The notes: generated by a model from the sequence alone, not told the origin. A stretch of 36,354 bases of DNA from JBEIHX01 sp044375455 (GCA_044375455.1 JBILMQ010000005.1:1-36354), one strand, 5' to 3'; counted from the first letter of the stretch, positions 8,140 through 18,643 are shown. Program-made: numbers and translations.

Positions 8140-8712
8140 TCAGTTCCGGAACGGGAAGTTCAATTCGCGGAGCAGTTCCTTTGCTTCCGCGTCAGACTTG
8201 GCCGTCGTGCAAACAATGATGTCCATACCCCAGATCTGATCCACGCTGTCGTAGTTGATCTCGGGAAACACGATGTGTTCCTTGAGCCCCATCGCGTAAT
8301 TGCCGCGTCCGTCGAACGACTTTCCGTTAAGTCCACGGAAGTCTTTCACCCGCGGCAGCGCGATGGTCACCAGCCGATCGAGAAACTCGAACATCCGATC
8401 CTTGCGCAGCGTGACCTTGCAGCCGACCGCCATGTTTTCGCGGATCTTGAACTGAGCGATCGATTTGCGCGCCCGCGTCGCCACCGGTTTTTGTCCGGTG
8501 ATCGCGGTCAGTGCAGTGATCGCAGACTGGAGCTTCTTGGAATCAGCGACAGCCTCGCCGACGCCCATGTTGATCACGACCTTTTCCAGGCCGGGAATCT
8601 GCATGTCATTCGAGTAGCCGAATTTGCTCTTCAGCCGGCTGCGAATTTCGCTGCGGTAGAAGGTTTTCAGTCGCGGCTCATAGCCGGACCGGGGCGTTTG
8701 GTCCTTAGACAT
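8140..8712 (-). CDS. rplE: 50S ribosomal protein L5 (uL5)
   Basis: 5S rRNA-binding protein of the central protuberance. The 190-residue product begins MSKDQTPRSGYEPRLKTFY and has MQIPGLEKVVINMGVGEAV, TGQKPVATRARKSIAQFKIRE and the C-terminal GMDIIVCTTAKSDAEAKELL. The start at 8712 overlaps the rplX stop by 8 bases, suggesting coupled translation; the much longer open frame upstream has no L5 character. Confidence 0.97.
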   Translation of the reverse strand: MSKDQTPRSGYEPRLKTFYRSEIRSRLKSKFGYSNDMQIPGLEKVVINMGVGEAVADSKKLQSAITALTAITGQKPVATRARKSIAQFKIRENMAVGCKVTLRKDRMFEFLDRLVTIALPRVKDFRGLNGKSFDGRGNYAMGLKEHIVFPEINYDSVDQIWGMDIIVCTTAKSDAEAKELLRELNFPFRN

Positions 8713-9022
8713 CGATCTTCTCGCCGGACTTCTTGGCGACGCGGATTTTCGCGCCGTCAACGATTTTGAACCCGACGCGCGTCGGCTTGTCGGTTTTCGG
8801 ATCAGCAACCGCCACGTTCGACACGTGGATCGCAGCCTCACGTTGCAGGACGCCGCCATTGGGGTTGGCCATGGACGGCTTGGTGTGGCGCTTGACGATA
8901 TTCACGCCTTCCACAACAACGCGGTCCTCTTTCGGAATCACCTTGAGGACGCGGCCGATCTTGCCCTTGTCCCTGCCCGTGAGCACGACGACACGATCAT
9001 TCTTCTTCACCTTCGCAGCCAT
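8705..9022 (-). CDS. rplX: 50S ribosomal protein L24 (uL24)
   Basis: Assembly-initiator protein of the large subunit. The 105-residue product has the KOW motif (KNDRVVVLTGRDKGKIGRVLKV) at residues about 6-28 and the segment NIVKRHTKPS. Its 3' end overlaps rplE by 8 bases and its start is 1 base from the rplN stop. Confidence 0.97.
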   Translation of the reverse strand: MAAKVKKNDRVVVLTGRDKGKIGRVLKVIPKEDRVVVEGVNIVKRHTKPSMANPNGGVLQREAAIHVSNVAVADPKTDKPTRVGFKIVDGAKIRVAKKSGEKIDV

Positions 9023-9023
9023 C

Positions 9024-9392
9024 TCACAACACCTCCGGCGCGAGCGAGATGATCTTCATGTGGTTCTTGGCGCGCAATTCGCGAGGAACCGGTCCGAAGA
9101 TACGCGTGCCGATCGGCTCGCCCTGGTTGTTCACCAGAACAGCCGCGTTGCGGTCAAACCGGATCACCGACCCGTCGCGGCGCTTGATGTCTTTCGACAC
9201 GCGCACGATGACCGCTTTGCGCACATCGCCCTTCTTCACGCGACCGCGTGGAATGGCTTCCTTGACCGACACCACGATGATGTCGCCGACTGTGGCATAG
9301 CGACGCTTTGAACCACCAAGCACCTTGATGCACATAACGCGCTTCGCGCCTGAATTGTCCGCCACGTCCAAATTGGACTGCATCTGGATCAT
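9024..9392 (-). CDS. rplN: 50S ribosomal protein L14 (uL14)
   Basis: Large-subunit protein at the intersubunit face. The 122-residue product, exactly the family length, begins MIQMQSNLDVADNSGAKRV and contains GDIIVVSVKEAIPRGRVKKGDV and the C-terminal GPVPRELRAKNHMKIISLAPEVL. The start at 9392 is preferred over an in-frame ATG five codons upstream for this reason. 31 bases after rpsQ. Confidence 0.97.
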   Translation of the reverse strand: MIQMQSNLDVADNSGAKRVMCIKVLGGSKRRYATVGDIIVVSVKEAIPRGRVKKGDVRKAVIVRVSKDIKRRDGSVIRFDRNAAVLVNNQGEPIGTRIFGPVPRELRAKNHMKIISLAPEVL

Positions 9393-9423
9393 TGATCCGT
9401 CCTCCAACCGATCCGTATCGGGA

Positions 9424-9663
9424 TCATGCCCCGACGCGACCGATCACTTCCCACCGCTTCAACTTCGACTTCGGCGGGCATTCCTGAATTTGCACAACGT
9501 CGCCAACCTTGTTGGAATTGGCTTCGTCATGCGCATGATAGCGCTTCGAGCGGCGCACCGTCTTTTTCAGCACGGGATGAAGGAACGTGCGTTCCACCCG
9601 TACAACGACGGTCTTGTCGCCCTTGTCGCTTTCGACCACGCCTTGCATCACGCGCTTCGGCAT
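9424..9663 (-). CDS. rpsQ: 30S ribosomal protein S17 (uS17)
   Basis: Primary 16S rRNA-binding protein with an OB fold. The 79-residue product shows MQGVVESDKGDKTVVVRVER, the basic loop KKTVRRSKRYHAHDE and VGDVVQIQECPP, all family markers. It is 23 bases after rpmC. Confidence 0.97.
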   Translation of the reverse strand: MPKRVMQGVVESDKGDKTVVVRVERTFLHPVLKKTVRRSKRYHAHDEANSNKVGDVVQIQECPPKSKLKRWEVIGRVGA

Positions 9664-9686
9664 TGTTACTTCTCCAACCCCTGAAG

Positions 9687-9893
9687 CTACGCCACGCCGG
9701 CGCCGGCCTTTTCGCGCAGCGCCGTGTTGACGCGCGCGATCTCACGGCGCACTTGACGTACGCGCGCAAGGTTTTCGAGCTGGCCGGTGGCCTGCTGGAA
9801 ACGCAAATTGAATTGCTCGCGTTTGAGGGTCGCGAGCTGATCACGCAGCTGGTCGGGGGTGAGCCCGCGCGTGATCTCCATCTTCTTGGCCAT
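9687..9893 (-). CDS. rpmC: 50S ribosomal protein L29 (uL29)
   Basis: Small helical protein beside the polypeptide exit tunnel, part of the docking site for trigger factor and SRP. The 68-residue product has the antiparallel helical pair with LRDQLATLKREQFNLRFQQATGQLEN and RQVRREIARVNTALREK. Its start overlaps the rplP stop by one base (TAATG), indicating coupling. Confidence 0.97.
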   Translation of the reverse strand: MAKKMEITRGLTPDQLRDQLATLKREQFNLRFQQATGQLENLARVRQVRREIARVNTALREKAGAGVA

Positions 9894-10321
9894 TACAACG
9901 CCTCCCCGGCGGCGACGATGCGCGCCACGATCTTGGTGCGAACCGGAAGCTTTGCCGCGCCCAGACGCAACGCCTCGCGCGCCACATCGTCGGCGACGCC
10001 ATCGATCTCGAACAGAATACGTCCCGGCTTGACGCGCGCCGCCCAGAACTCAGGAGACCCCTTGCCCGAACCCATGCGCACTTCGGCAGGCTTCTTAGAC
10101 ACTGGAACGTCAGGGAAGATGCGAATCCACACTTTGCCCTGACGCTTCATCTGACGGGTGATGGCGCGACGCGCTGCTTCGATCTGGCGCGCCGTAAGAC
10201 GCTCGGGATCCATCGACTTCAGGCCGTATGACCCAAACGCCAAGCTGGCGCCCGACGTCGCAGCGCCCTTGATCCGACCCTTGTGGGCCTTGCGGTACTT
10301 GGTTTTCTTCGGCTGCAACAT
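9893..10321 (-). CDS. rplP: 50S ribosomal protein L16 (uL16)
   Basis: Protein near the A-site tRNA elbow. The 142-residue product begins MLQPKKTKYRKAHKGRIKG and carries RAITRQMKRQGKVWIRIFPD and VRMGSGKGSPEFWAARVKPG, the loop approaching the A site. Family length is about 136-140. It is 11 bases after rpsC and overlaps rpmC by one base. Confidence 0.97.
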   Translation of the reverse strand: MLQPKKTKYRKAHKGRIKGAATSGASLAFGSYGLKSMDPERLTARQIEAARRAITRQMKRQGKVWIRIFPDVPVSKKPAEVRMGSGKGSPEFWAARVKPGRILFEIDGVADDVAREALRLGAAKLPVRTKIVARIVAAGEAL

Positions 10322-10332
10322 GACGTTCGTCC

Positions 10333-11145
10333 TTACGCCTCGCCTTCGCCAGAGGCAGTCGCCTCATCACGCTGGCGACGCCCGCGACCGCCCCGGTCCG
10401 GACGATCCCCGCGGGGCGGGCGGTCCTCACGCTCGCGGCGCGGCGCGCCCTCACGATCAGACCGTGCGCGCTGCTCGCCGGTTTCCTGAGCCCGCTTGTC
10501 CTGGGCCATCGGGTTGTGCTCGAGGATCTCGCCCTTAAAGATCCAGACCTTCACGCCGATCACGCCATAGGCGGTGTGCGCCTCAGACAGCGCATAATCG
10601 ACGTCCGCGCGCAGGGTGTGCAGCGGCACACGACCTTCACGATACCACTCCATACGGGCGATTTCCGCACCGCCGAGCCGGCCCGACACGTTGACGCGGA
10701 TGCCAAGAGCGCCGAGACGCATGGCAGACTGCATGGCCCGCTTCATTGCCCGGCGGAAAGCTACGCGCCGTTCGAGCTGCTGGGCGATGCCCTCGCCGAC
10801 AAGCTTGGAATCAACCTCGGGCTTGCGCACTTCCATCAGGTTCAGCGTGAGTTCGCCACTCGCAACTTTCGAAAGATCCTTGCGCAGCTTGTCGATATCC
10901 GCGCCTTTCTTGCCAATCACCACGCCGGGACGGGCCGTGTAGATGGTCACGTGGCAGCGCTTGAACGACCGCTCGATCACAATGCGCGAGATGCCGGCCT
11001 GCGCGAGCTTCTCCTTAAGATATTTCCGGATCCGGATATCCTCGTGAAGCAGGCGTGCGTATTCGCCGGTGTTTGCATACCAGCGCGAATCCCAGGTGCG
11101 GTTGATGCCGAGCCGAAGACCGACCGGATTGACCTTCTGACCCAT
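10333..11145 (-). CDS. rpsC: 30S ribosomal protein S3 (uS3)
   Basis: Small-subunit protein lining the mRNA entry tunnel. The 270-residue product starts MGQKVNPVGLRLGINRTWDSRW, has the KH domain with VVIGKKGADIDKLRKDL, and a conserved C-terminal domain (ALGIRVNVSGRLGGAEIAR, YGVIGVKVWIFKGEI). After about residue 213 there is a tail of some 55 residues very rich in Arg, Glu, Asp and Gly, longer than in Escherichia coli (233 residues total). Such tails occur in alphaproteobacterial S3. Start and rplV stop overlap by 1 base (TGATG). Confidence 0.97.
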   Translation of the reverse strand: MGQKVNPVGLRLGINRTWDSRWYANTGEYARLLHEDIRIRKYLKEKLAQAGISRIVIERSFKRCHVTIYTARPGVVIGKKGADIDKLRKDLSKVASGELTLNLMEVRKPEVDSKLVGEGIAQQLERRVAFRRAMKRAMQSAMRLGALGIRVNVSGRLGGAEIARMEWYREGRVPLHTLRADVDYALSEAHTAYGVIGVKVWIFKGEILEHNPMAQDKRAQETGEQRARSDREGAPRREREDRPPRGDRPDRGGRGRRQRDEATASGEGEA

Positions 11146-11525
11146 CAGGCCGTCTCCTCTTGTTCGCGAACCACGATGGTGAGCTGAGAAAACGGCTTCT
11201 CGACGCGCGCGCCGCGACCGCGGGCGCGGGCGTGCATCCGCTTCAGCACCAGATTCTTGCCCACATAGGCCTGAGACACGACCAGCTGGTCGATATCGAG
11301 ACCATGATTGTTTTCTGCATTCGCGATTGCGCTCCTGAGCGCCTTGTGCACGTCGGCTGCGATCCGCTTGGGCGAGAAGGCAAGTTCATTGAGCGCCTTC
11401 TGCACGTGCAGGCCGCGGATCGACTGCGCGACGAGGTTCAGCTTGCGGGGGCTAACGCGCAGCATCCTGGCCACAGAACGAGCCTCGTTGGATGCCTGAC
11501 GTGACGGAGCCTTCGGCTTGGACAT
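11145..11525 (-). CDS. rplV: 50S ribosomal protein L22 (uL22)
   Basis: Lines the exit tunnel; its beta-hairpin is a site of macrolide-resistance changes in other bacteria. The 126-residue product has ARMLRVSPRKLNLVAQSIRGL, the NAENNHGLDIDQLVVSQAYVG segment and the hairpin KRMHARARGRGARVEKPFSQLTIVV. No deletion or insertion in the hairpin is apparent. 11 bases after rpsS. Confidence 0.97.
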   Translation of the reverse strand: MSKPKAPSRQASNEARSVARMLRVSPRKLNLVAQSIRGLHVQKALNELAFSPKRIAADVHKALRSAIANAENNHGLDIDQLVVSQAYVGKNLVLKRMHARARGRGARVEKPFSQLTIVVREQEETA

Positions 11526-11536
11526 AGGTCAGGCCC

Positions 11537-11815
11537 TCACTTCTTCTTGGCTTTTTTGTCCGCGCCATGACCGAAATAGGTGCGCGTGGGAGCGAACTCG
11601 CCGAGCTTATGTCCGACCATGTCCTCACTCACGAGAACCGGGATGAACTTGTGCCCATTGTGCACCTGAAAGGTCAGGCCGACGAATTGCGGCATGATGG
11701 TGGAGCGGCGCGACCATGTCTTGATCGCTTCTTTGCGCGGTGAGGACCCTGCCTTTTGCGCCTTGGCGATGACGTATCCGTCGACGAACGGGCCTTTCCA
11801 GATAGAACGCGGCAT
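11537..11815 (-). CDS. rpsS: 30S ribosomal protein S19 (uS19)
   Basis: Head protein of the small subunit contacting 23S rRNA and tRNA. The 92-residue product has family length and the motifs MPRSIWKGPFVDGY, TWSRRSTIMPQFVGLT, HNGHKFIPV and GHKLGEFAPTRTYFGH. It lies 5 bases after rplB. Confidence 0.97.
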   Translation of the reverse strand: MPRSIWKGPFVDGYVIAKAQKAGSSPRKEAIKTWSRRSTIMPQFVGLTFQVHNGHKFIPVLVSEDMVGHKLGEFAPTRTYFGHGADKKAKKK

Positions 11816-11820
11816 CGTCG

Positions 11821-12654
11821 TTAAGCCTTCTTATCGTTGCGACGACGGATGATCAGACGATCCGTCTTCTTGTTGTTGCGCGTCTTTGGTCCACGGGTCT
11901 TCTTGCCCCACGGCGTGGTGGGATGACGCCCGCCCGACGTGCGACCCTCACCGCCGCCATGCGGGTGGTCGACCGGGTTCATCGCCACACCGCGCACGGC
12001 CGGCTTGCGGCCAAGCCAGATCGAGCGACCTGCCTTGCCCCAATTCTCGTTCATGTTGTCCGGATTTGAGACCGCGCCGATGGTGGCCATGCAGGTGTCC
12101 TGCACCATTCGGGTCTCGCCGGAGGCAAGACGCAGCTGCACATACCCTGCATCACGCCCGACGACCTGCGCGTAGGACCCGGCAGAGCGGATCATCTGCG
12201 CGCCCTTCGCTGGCTTCAACTCGATGTTGTGCACGATCGTGCCGACCGGCACATTCCTGAGCAGCATCGCATTGCCGGGCTTCACGTCGACTTGCTCGCC
12301 AGCCACAACGACGTCGCCAGCTTTCACTTTCTGCGGCGCGATGATGTAGGCAAGATCACCGTCCTTGTACTGGATCAGCGCCAGCCAAGCGGTCCGGTTG
12401 GGATCGTATTCCAGACGCAGAATCGTCGCCGGGTCATTCCAGCGCCGGCGCTTGAAATCGATCTTGCGATAGAGCCGCTTGTGTCCGCCGCCATGACGGA
12501 AGGCGGTCACACGCCCGGCATTGTTGCGCCCACCCGATTTTGTCAGACCCTCCACGAGAGACTTCTCGGGTCGGCCCTTGTGCAGGTCGGAGCGGTCGAC
12601 GATCACCAGCTGGCGACGCCCCTCCGATGTCGGATTGAAGGTCTTCAAAGCCAT
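11821..12654 (-). CDS. rplB: 50S ribosomal protein L2 (uL2)
   Basis: Core large-subunit protein required for subunit association and peptidyl-transferase activity. The 277-residue product shows LKTFNPTSEGRRQLV, the RNA-binding GGGHKRLYRKIDFKRR segment and the C-terminal GVAMNPVDHPHGGGEGRTS, which includes the conserved histidine close to the catalytic centre. Length and motifs are normal. 3 bases after rplW. Confidence 0.97.
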   Translation of the reverse strand: MALKTFNPTSEGRRQLVIVDRSDLHKGRPEKSLVEGLTKSGGRNNAGRVTAFRHGGGHKRLYRKIDFKRRRWNDPATILRLEYDPNRTAWLALIQYKDGDLAYIIAPQKVKAGDVVVAGEQVDVKPGNAMLLRNVPVGTIVHNIELKPAKGAQMIRSAGSYAQVVGRDAGYVQLRLASGETRMVQDTCMATIGAVSNPDNMNENWGKAGRSIWLGRKPAVRGVAMNPVDHPHGGGEGRTSGGRHPTTPWGKKTRGPKTRNNKKTDRLIIRRRNDKKA

Positions 12655-12657
12655 GGC

Positions 12658-12951
12658 TCAGAGCCCCGTCGTCACATCGATGGCCTGGCCTTCAGCCAGG
12701 GTCACGATCGCTTTCTTGGTGTCAGACCGCTTACCGGGCCGACCGCGGAACAGTTTTGTCTTGCCCTTGGTCACGACGGTGTTGACGGCCGTAACCTTGA
12801 CCTTGAACAACGCCTCAACCGCAGCTTTCACCTCGTCTTTCGAGGCAGCAAGCGGAACCCGGAAAACAACCTTGTTCTGCTCGCTGAGCAGAGTCGTCTT
12901 TTCCGTGATGACGGGCGCCAATATCGTGTCGTAGTGCTTGTCGAGGGTCAT
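12658..12951 (-). CDS. rplW: 50S ribosomal protein L23 (uL23)
   Basis: Exit-tunnel protein that docks trigger factor and SRP. The 97-residue product shows LDKHYDTILAPVITEKTTLL, FRVPLAASKDEVKAAVEALF and RGRPGKRSDTKKAIVTL, all family markers. Its start overlaps the rplD stop by 4 bases (ATGA), implying coupling. Confidence 0.97.
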   Translation of the reverse strand: MTLDKHYDTILAPVITEKTTLLSEQNKVVFRVPLAASKDEVKAAVEALFKVKVTAVNTVVTKGKTKLFRGRPGKRSDTKKAIVTLAEGQAIDVTTGL

Positions 12952-13643
12952 GCGTCAGCCCCTTGCGCGTCAGCCTTTTTCGCCCGCGACTTCTTCACCG
13001 GCGCAGCCTCTGACGTGACCGGGGCCGAGAGACGGGCGTTCAGTTCAGCAACGGCTTCCTTGGTCAGCACGAGCGTGTGGCGACGAAGAATGTCGTAAAC
13101 ATTGGCTCCGGCACTCGGCAAGACGTCGAAGTTCGGGATGTTGCGCGCAGCAAGCTTCAGGTTGGCATCAAGCTCTTTGCCGCCGATCAGCAACGCGTTC
13201 GCCACGCCCAACTTCGCCAAGCCGTCCTTCAGAGCCTTGGTCTTTGGCGCAGCGAGCCGTGCGTCATCAATCACAAGGATGGCCTTTGCGCCAGCTTTGG
13301 CGGACAGCGCATGCTTAAGACCGAGAGCCCGCACCTTCTTGGGAAGGTCGTGCGCGTGCGAACGCGGCTTGGGCCCGTGCGCGCGCCCGCCGCCACGGAA
13401 GATCGGTGCATTGGCCGATGCGTGACGGGCCTGCCCGGTGCCCTTCTGCTTGTACATCTTGGACTTGGTGCGGTTCACTTCCGACCGCGTTTTGGTGTCA
13501 TGGGTGCCGGCCTGCCGCTTGGCCATCTGCCAGCGCACGACGCGCTCCAGAATGTCCTTGCGCGGCTCAAGGCCGAAAATCGCCGGATCGAGTTCGATCG
13601 AGCCAGCGGCTTTCGCATCGAGCGTCTTGACGTCGACTTTCAT
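12948..13643 (-). CDS. rplD: 50S ribosomal protein L4 (uL4)
   Basis: Exit-tunnel protein; in Escherichia coli it also represses its own S10 operon, which cannot be shown here. The 231-residue product carries KQKGTGQARHASANAPIFRGG, the tunnel-loop segment, followed by the helical body (RALGLKHALSAKA, LVIDDARL). A C-terminal extension of about 25 residues rich in Ala, Lys and Ser follows the L4 fold. Overlaps rplW by 4 bases. Confidence 0.97.
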   Translation of the reverse strand: MKVDVKTLDAKAAGSIELDPAIFGLEPRKDILERVVRWQMAKRQAGTHDTKTRSEVNRTKSKMYKQKGTGQARHASANAPIFRGGGRAHGPKPRSHAHDLPKKVRALGLKHALSAKAGAKAILVIDDARLAAPKTKALKDGLAKLGVANALLIGGKELDANLKLAARNIPNFDVLPSAGANVYDILRRHTLVLTKEAVAELNARLSAPVTSEAAPVKKSRAKKADAQGADA

Positions 13644-13646
13644 GAC

Positions 13647-14333
13647 TTAAGCCCCTTGCGCTTTGCGAAAGGCGCCGGGCGTCGGCGCGTCTTTGGGCGC
13701 ACCCTGCTTCACGGCGTCGCGCACTTCAACATATGCGCCTTCCGGCCCGGGCACGGCGCCGCGCACCAGGATAAGACCCCGTTCAACATCCGTCCGCACG
13801 ACCACCAGATTCTGCGTGGTCACACGCTCGACGCCATAATGCCCGGCCATTTTCTTGTTCTTGAAAACCTTGCCCGGATCCTGACGCTGGCCGGTGGAGC
13901 CGTGCGACCGGTGCGACACCGAAACCCCGTGGGTCGCCCGCAGACCGCCGAAGTTCCATCTCTTCATCGCACCGGTGAACCCACGCCCGATGGTGACGCC
14001 GGACACATCGACCTTTTGACCCGGCACGAAATGGTCTGCGGTGATCTCCGCGCCCACCTCAATCAGGTTGTCGGGCGACACCTTGAACTCCGCGACACGC
14101 CGCTTCGGCTCGACCTGAGCCTTTGCGAAGTGGCCGCGCTCGGCCTTCGTCGTGTTTTTGGCCTTGGCCTTGCCGGCGCCCAGCTGCACAGCAGTGTAGC
14201 CGTCACGGTCGGCGGTGCGCTGCGCAACCACCTGGCAGGAGTCGAGTTGCAGCACGGTCACAGGCACGTGCGCACCGTCATCGGCGAACACCCGTGTCAT
14301 GCCCAGCTTCTTGGCGAGTACGCCCGAGCGCAT
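13647..14333 (-). CDS. rplC: 50S ribosomal protein L3 (uL3)
   Basis: Assembly-initiating protein reaching the peptidyl-transferase centre. The 228-residue product begins MRSGVLAKKLGMTRVF and has the long internal loop RGFTGAMKRWNFGGLRATHGVSVSHR followed by GSTGQRQDPGKVFK, which includes the Gln methylated by PrmB in Escherichia coli. The tail of about 15 residues is Ala/Pro-rich. The start at 14333 puts it 1 base after the rpsJ stop; the longer frame to 14366 would overlap rpsJ. Confidence 0.97.
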   Translation of the reverse strand: MRSGVLAKKLGMTRVFADDGAHVPVTVLQLDSCQVVAQRTADRDGYTAVQLGAGKAKAKNTTKAERGHFAKAQVEPKRRVAEFKVSPDNLIEVGAEITADHFVPGQKVDVSGVTIGRGFTGAMKRWNFGGLRATHGVSVSHRSHGSTGQRQDPGKVFKNKKMAGHYGVERVTTQNLVVVRTDVERGLILVRGAVPGPEGAYVEVRDAVKQGAPKDAPTPGAFRKAQGA

Positions 14334-14334
14334 G

Positions 14335-14646
14335 TTACGCCCCCAAAACTTGGATCTGGACGTCAACGCCAGCCGACAGGTCGAGCTTCATCAGCGCGTC
14401 CACTGTCTGCGGCGTTGGGTCAACGATATCCAGCACCCGCTTGTGGGTGCGAATCTCAAACTGCTCACGCGACTTCTTGTCGATGTGCGGCGAGCGGTTC
14501 ACCGTGAATTTCTCGATGCGGGTCGGCAGCGGCACAGGCCCGCGCACATTGGCGCCGGTTCGCTTTGCCGTGTTCACGATCTCGCGCGCGGACACATCCA
14601 GCATGCGGTGATCGAAAGCCTTGAGGCGGATTCGGATGTTCTGCAT
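14335..14646 (-). CDS. rpsJ: 30S ribosomal protein S10 (uS10)
   Basis: Head protein of the small subunit that also joins transcription antitermination complexes as NusE in well-studied bacteria. The 103-residue product begins MQNIRIRLKAFDHRMLD and includes GPVPLPTRIEKFTVNRSPHIDKKSREQFEIRTHKR, the loop reaching into the head. First gene of the S10 operon; 113 bases with three hairpins separate it from tuf. Confidence 0.97.
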   Translation of the reverse strand: MQNIRIRLKAFDHRMLDVSAREIVNTAKRTGANVRGPVPLPTRIEKFTVNRSPHIDKKSREQFEIRTHKRVLDIVDPTPQTVDALMKLDLSAGVDVQIQVLGA

Positions 14647-14661
14647 ATCTGTCTGCCTTGT

Positions 14662-14706
14662 GGGCGAAGAGCCCGACCCGTTGACGCTTGGAGCCACGAC
14701 GGCTCC
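14662..14706 (-). promoter_or_regulatory. paired hairpins in the S10 leader
   Basis: Two short inverted repeats in the tuf-rpsJ gap: GGAGCC/GGCTCC (14690-14695 and 14701-14706, 5-base loop) and GGGC/GCCC (14662-14665 and 14671-14674). With the stronger hairpin at 14720-14746 they form three successive stem-loops in a 113-base leader. Leader hairpins regulate S10 operons in gammaproteobacteria; equivalence here is inference only. Confidence 0.4.
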
Positions 14707-14710
14707 GGCG

Positions 14711-14746
14711 ACAGAAAGAGGCGCGCCGACATGTTGGCGGCGCGCC
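14711..14746 (-). terminator. terminator-like hairpin after tuf
   Basis: On the minus strand a perfect 9-bp GC-rich stem (GGCGCGCCG/CGGCGCGCC, arms 14746-14738 and 14728-14720) with a 9-base loop is followed by TCTTTCTGT. The T-tract is broken, so it could be a partial terminator or attenuator separating the str operon from the S10 operon. Confidence 0.5.
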
Positions 14747-14759
14747 GCTTGCCTGCCGA

Positions 14760-15950
14760 CTATTCGAGGATCTTTGACACGACGCCCGAACCGACGGTCC
14801 GGCCGCCTTCGCGGATCGCAAAACGAAGTTTTTCTTCCATAGCGATCGGCGTGATCAGCTCAACTTCGATCGCAATGTTGTCGCCCGGCATCACCATTTC
14901 GGTGCCTTCCGGCAGCTTGCACATCCCGGTCACGTCGGTCGTGCGGAAATAGAACTGCGGGCGGTAGTTGGTGAAAAACGGCGTGTGACGGCCGCCTTCT
15001 TCCTTCGTCAGGATGTACACCTCGGCCGCGAACTTCTTGTGCGGCTTGATCGAGCCAGGCGCACACAGAACCTGACCGCGCTCGACGCCTTCCCGATCGA
15101 CGCCGCGCAGCAGCGCGCCGATGTTGTCGCCAGCCTGGCCCTGATCGAGCAACTTGCGGAACATTTCGACGCCGGTGACAGTCGTCTTCTGGTTGGGCCG
15201 GATGCCGACAATCTCGACTTCCTCGCCGACCTTCACGATCCCACGCTCAACGCGGCCGGTCACAACCGTGCCACGGCCGGAAATCGAGAACACGTCTTCG
15301 ATCGGCATCAGGAACGGCTTGTCGATTGGACGGTCGGGCTGCGGGATATAGCGGTCCACGGCAGCCATGAGCTCAAGGATCTTCTGTTCGCCGATCTCAG
15401 GGTTGCGATTTTCAACCGCCGCCAGAGCAGAGCCCTTCACGATCGGAATATCATCGCCCGGGAACTCGTAGGACGACAGCAGTTCACGAACTTCCATCTC
15501 AACGAGTTCGAGAAGCTCCGCATCGTCGACCATGTCGACCTTGTTCATGAACACAACCAGCGCCGGCACGCCGACCTGACGGGCGAGCAGGATGTGCTCA
15601 CGCGTCTGCGGCATCGGACCGTCGGCGGCGGAGACGACGAGGATCGCGCCGTCCATCTGAGCCGCACCCGTGATCATGTTCTTCACGTAGTCAGCGTGAC
15701 CGGGACAGTCGACATGGGCGTAGTGACGGTTGTCCGTCTCATACTCCACGTGGGCCGTGTTGATTGTGATGCCGCGAGCTTTCTCCTCGGGCGCCGCGTC
15801 GATGTCCGCATAGGCCATGGCCTTCGCCTTGCCCTGCTTGGCGAGCGTCATTGTGATGGCCGCAGTCAGCGTGGTCTTGCCATGATCGACGTGACCGATA
15901 GTGCCGATGTTGCAGTGCGGCTTGGTGCGTTCGAATTTTTCCTTCGCCAT
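14760..15950 (-). CDS. tuf: translation elongation factor EF-Tu
   Basis: GTPase that delivers aminoacyl-tRNA to the ribosomal A site. The 396-residue product, the usual length, has G1 GHVDHGKT at 19-26, the DIDAAPEEKARGITI switch I segment, DCPGHADYV (G3), NKVD (G4) and the GSAL (G5) region, then domains II and III ending VSKILE. It lies 108 bases after fusA with ribosome-binding GGGAG upstream, and is followed by a terminator-like hairpin. Many alphaproteobacteria carry a second tuf elsewhere; only one copy is in this window. Confidence 0.97.
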   Translation of the reverse strand: MAKEKFERTKPHCNIGTIGHVDHGKTTLTAAITMTLAKQGKAKAMAYADIDAAPEEKARGITINTAHVEYETDNRHYAHVDCPGHADYVKNMITGAAQMDGAILVVSAADGPMPQTREHILLARQVGVPALVVFMNKVDMVDDAELLELVEMEVRELLSSYEFPGDDIPIVKGSALAAVENRNPEIGEQKILELMAAVDRYIPQPDRPIDKPFLMPIEDVFSISGRGTVVTGRVERGIVKVGEEVEIVGIRPNQKTTVTGVEMFRKLLDQGQAGDNIGALLRGVDREGVERGQVLCAPGSIKPHKKFAAEVYILTKEEGGRHTPFFTNYRPQFYFRTTDVTGMCKLPEGTEMVMPGDNIAIEVELITPIAMEEKLRFAIREGGRTVGSGVVSKILE

Positions 15951-16058
15951 CCTGTCTCTCCCGCCTTCGCGGCAGCTCCTTCGCTGTGGCTCACTGGCCT
16001 TGACTAAAGTTTGCGAGGGATTGCTCCCCCGTCCCCCGGACTTCGGTTCGCCTCCGGA

Positions 16059-18152
<2,094 letters not shown>

Positions 18153-18161
18153 GGTCGTCCT

Positions 18162-18632
18162 TTACCAGCGGTAGTGCGAGAAGGCGCGATTGGCTTCCGC
18201 CATGCGATGGGTGTCTTCGCGCTTCTTCACGGCCGTGCCGCGGTTGTTGGCGGCGTCGAGCAACTCGCCCGCCAGCCGTTCAGTCATGGTGTTTTCGTTG
18301 CGTCCGCGCGCAGCCGACACCACCCAGCGGATCGCGAGCGCGCGGCGGCGCTCGGGGCGCACTTCCATCGGCACTTGGTAGGTGGCCCCACCGACCCGGC
18401 GAGACCGCACCTCAATGGCCGGCGCCACGTTCTCCAAGGCCTCATGGAATACGCTCAGCGGCTCCCGCTTGGCGCGCCGCTCCATCAGCTCCAGGGCGCC
18501 GTAGACAATGGTCTCGGCGACGGACTTCTTGCCCTCATACATGACGATATTCATGAAGCGCGTGAGCGTCTCATCCCCAAAACGGGGATCCGGCAGAACG
18601 GGACGCTTTTCGGCGCGGCGACGACGCGACAT
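18162..18632 (-). CDS. rpsG: 30S ribosomal protein S7 (uS7)
   Basis: Primary 16S rRNA-binding protein organising the head and E site. The 156-residue product begins MSRRRRAEKRPVLPDPRFGDE and has the KSVAETIVYGALELM helix and GGATYQVPMEVRPERRRALAIRW. The start at 18632 is the family start; the upstream open frame overlaps rpsL and is not used. 11 bases after rpsL. Confidence 0.97.
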   Translation of the reverse strand: MSRRRRAEKRPVLPDPRFGDETLTRFMNIVMYEGKKSVAETIVYGALELMERRAKREPLSVFHEALENVAPAIEVRSRRVGGATYQVPMEVRPERRRALAIRWVVSAARGRNENTMTERLAGELLDAANNRGTAVKKREDTHRMAEANRAFSHYRW

Positions 18633-18643
18633 GCCGGCTCTCC

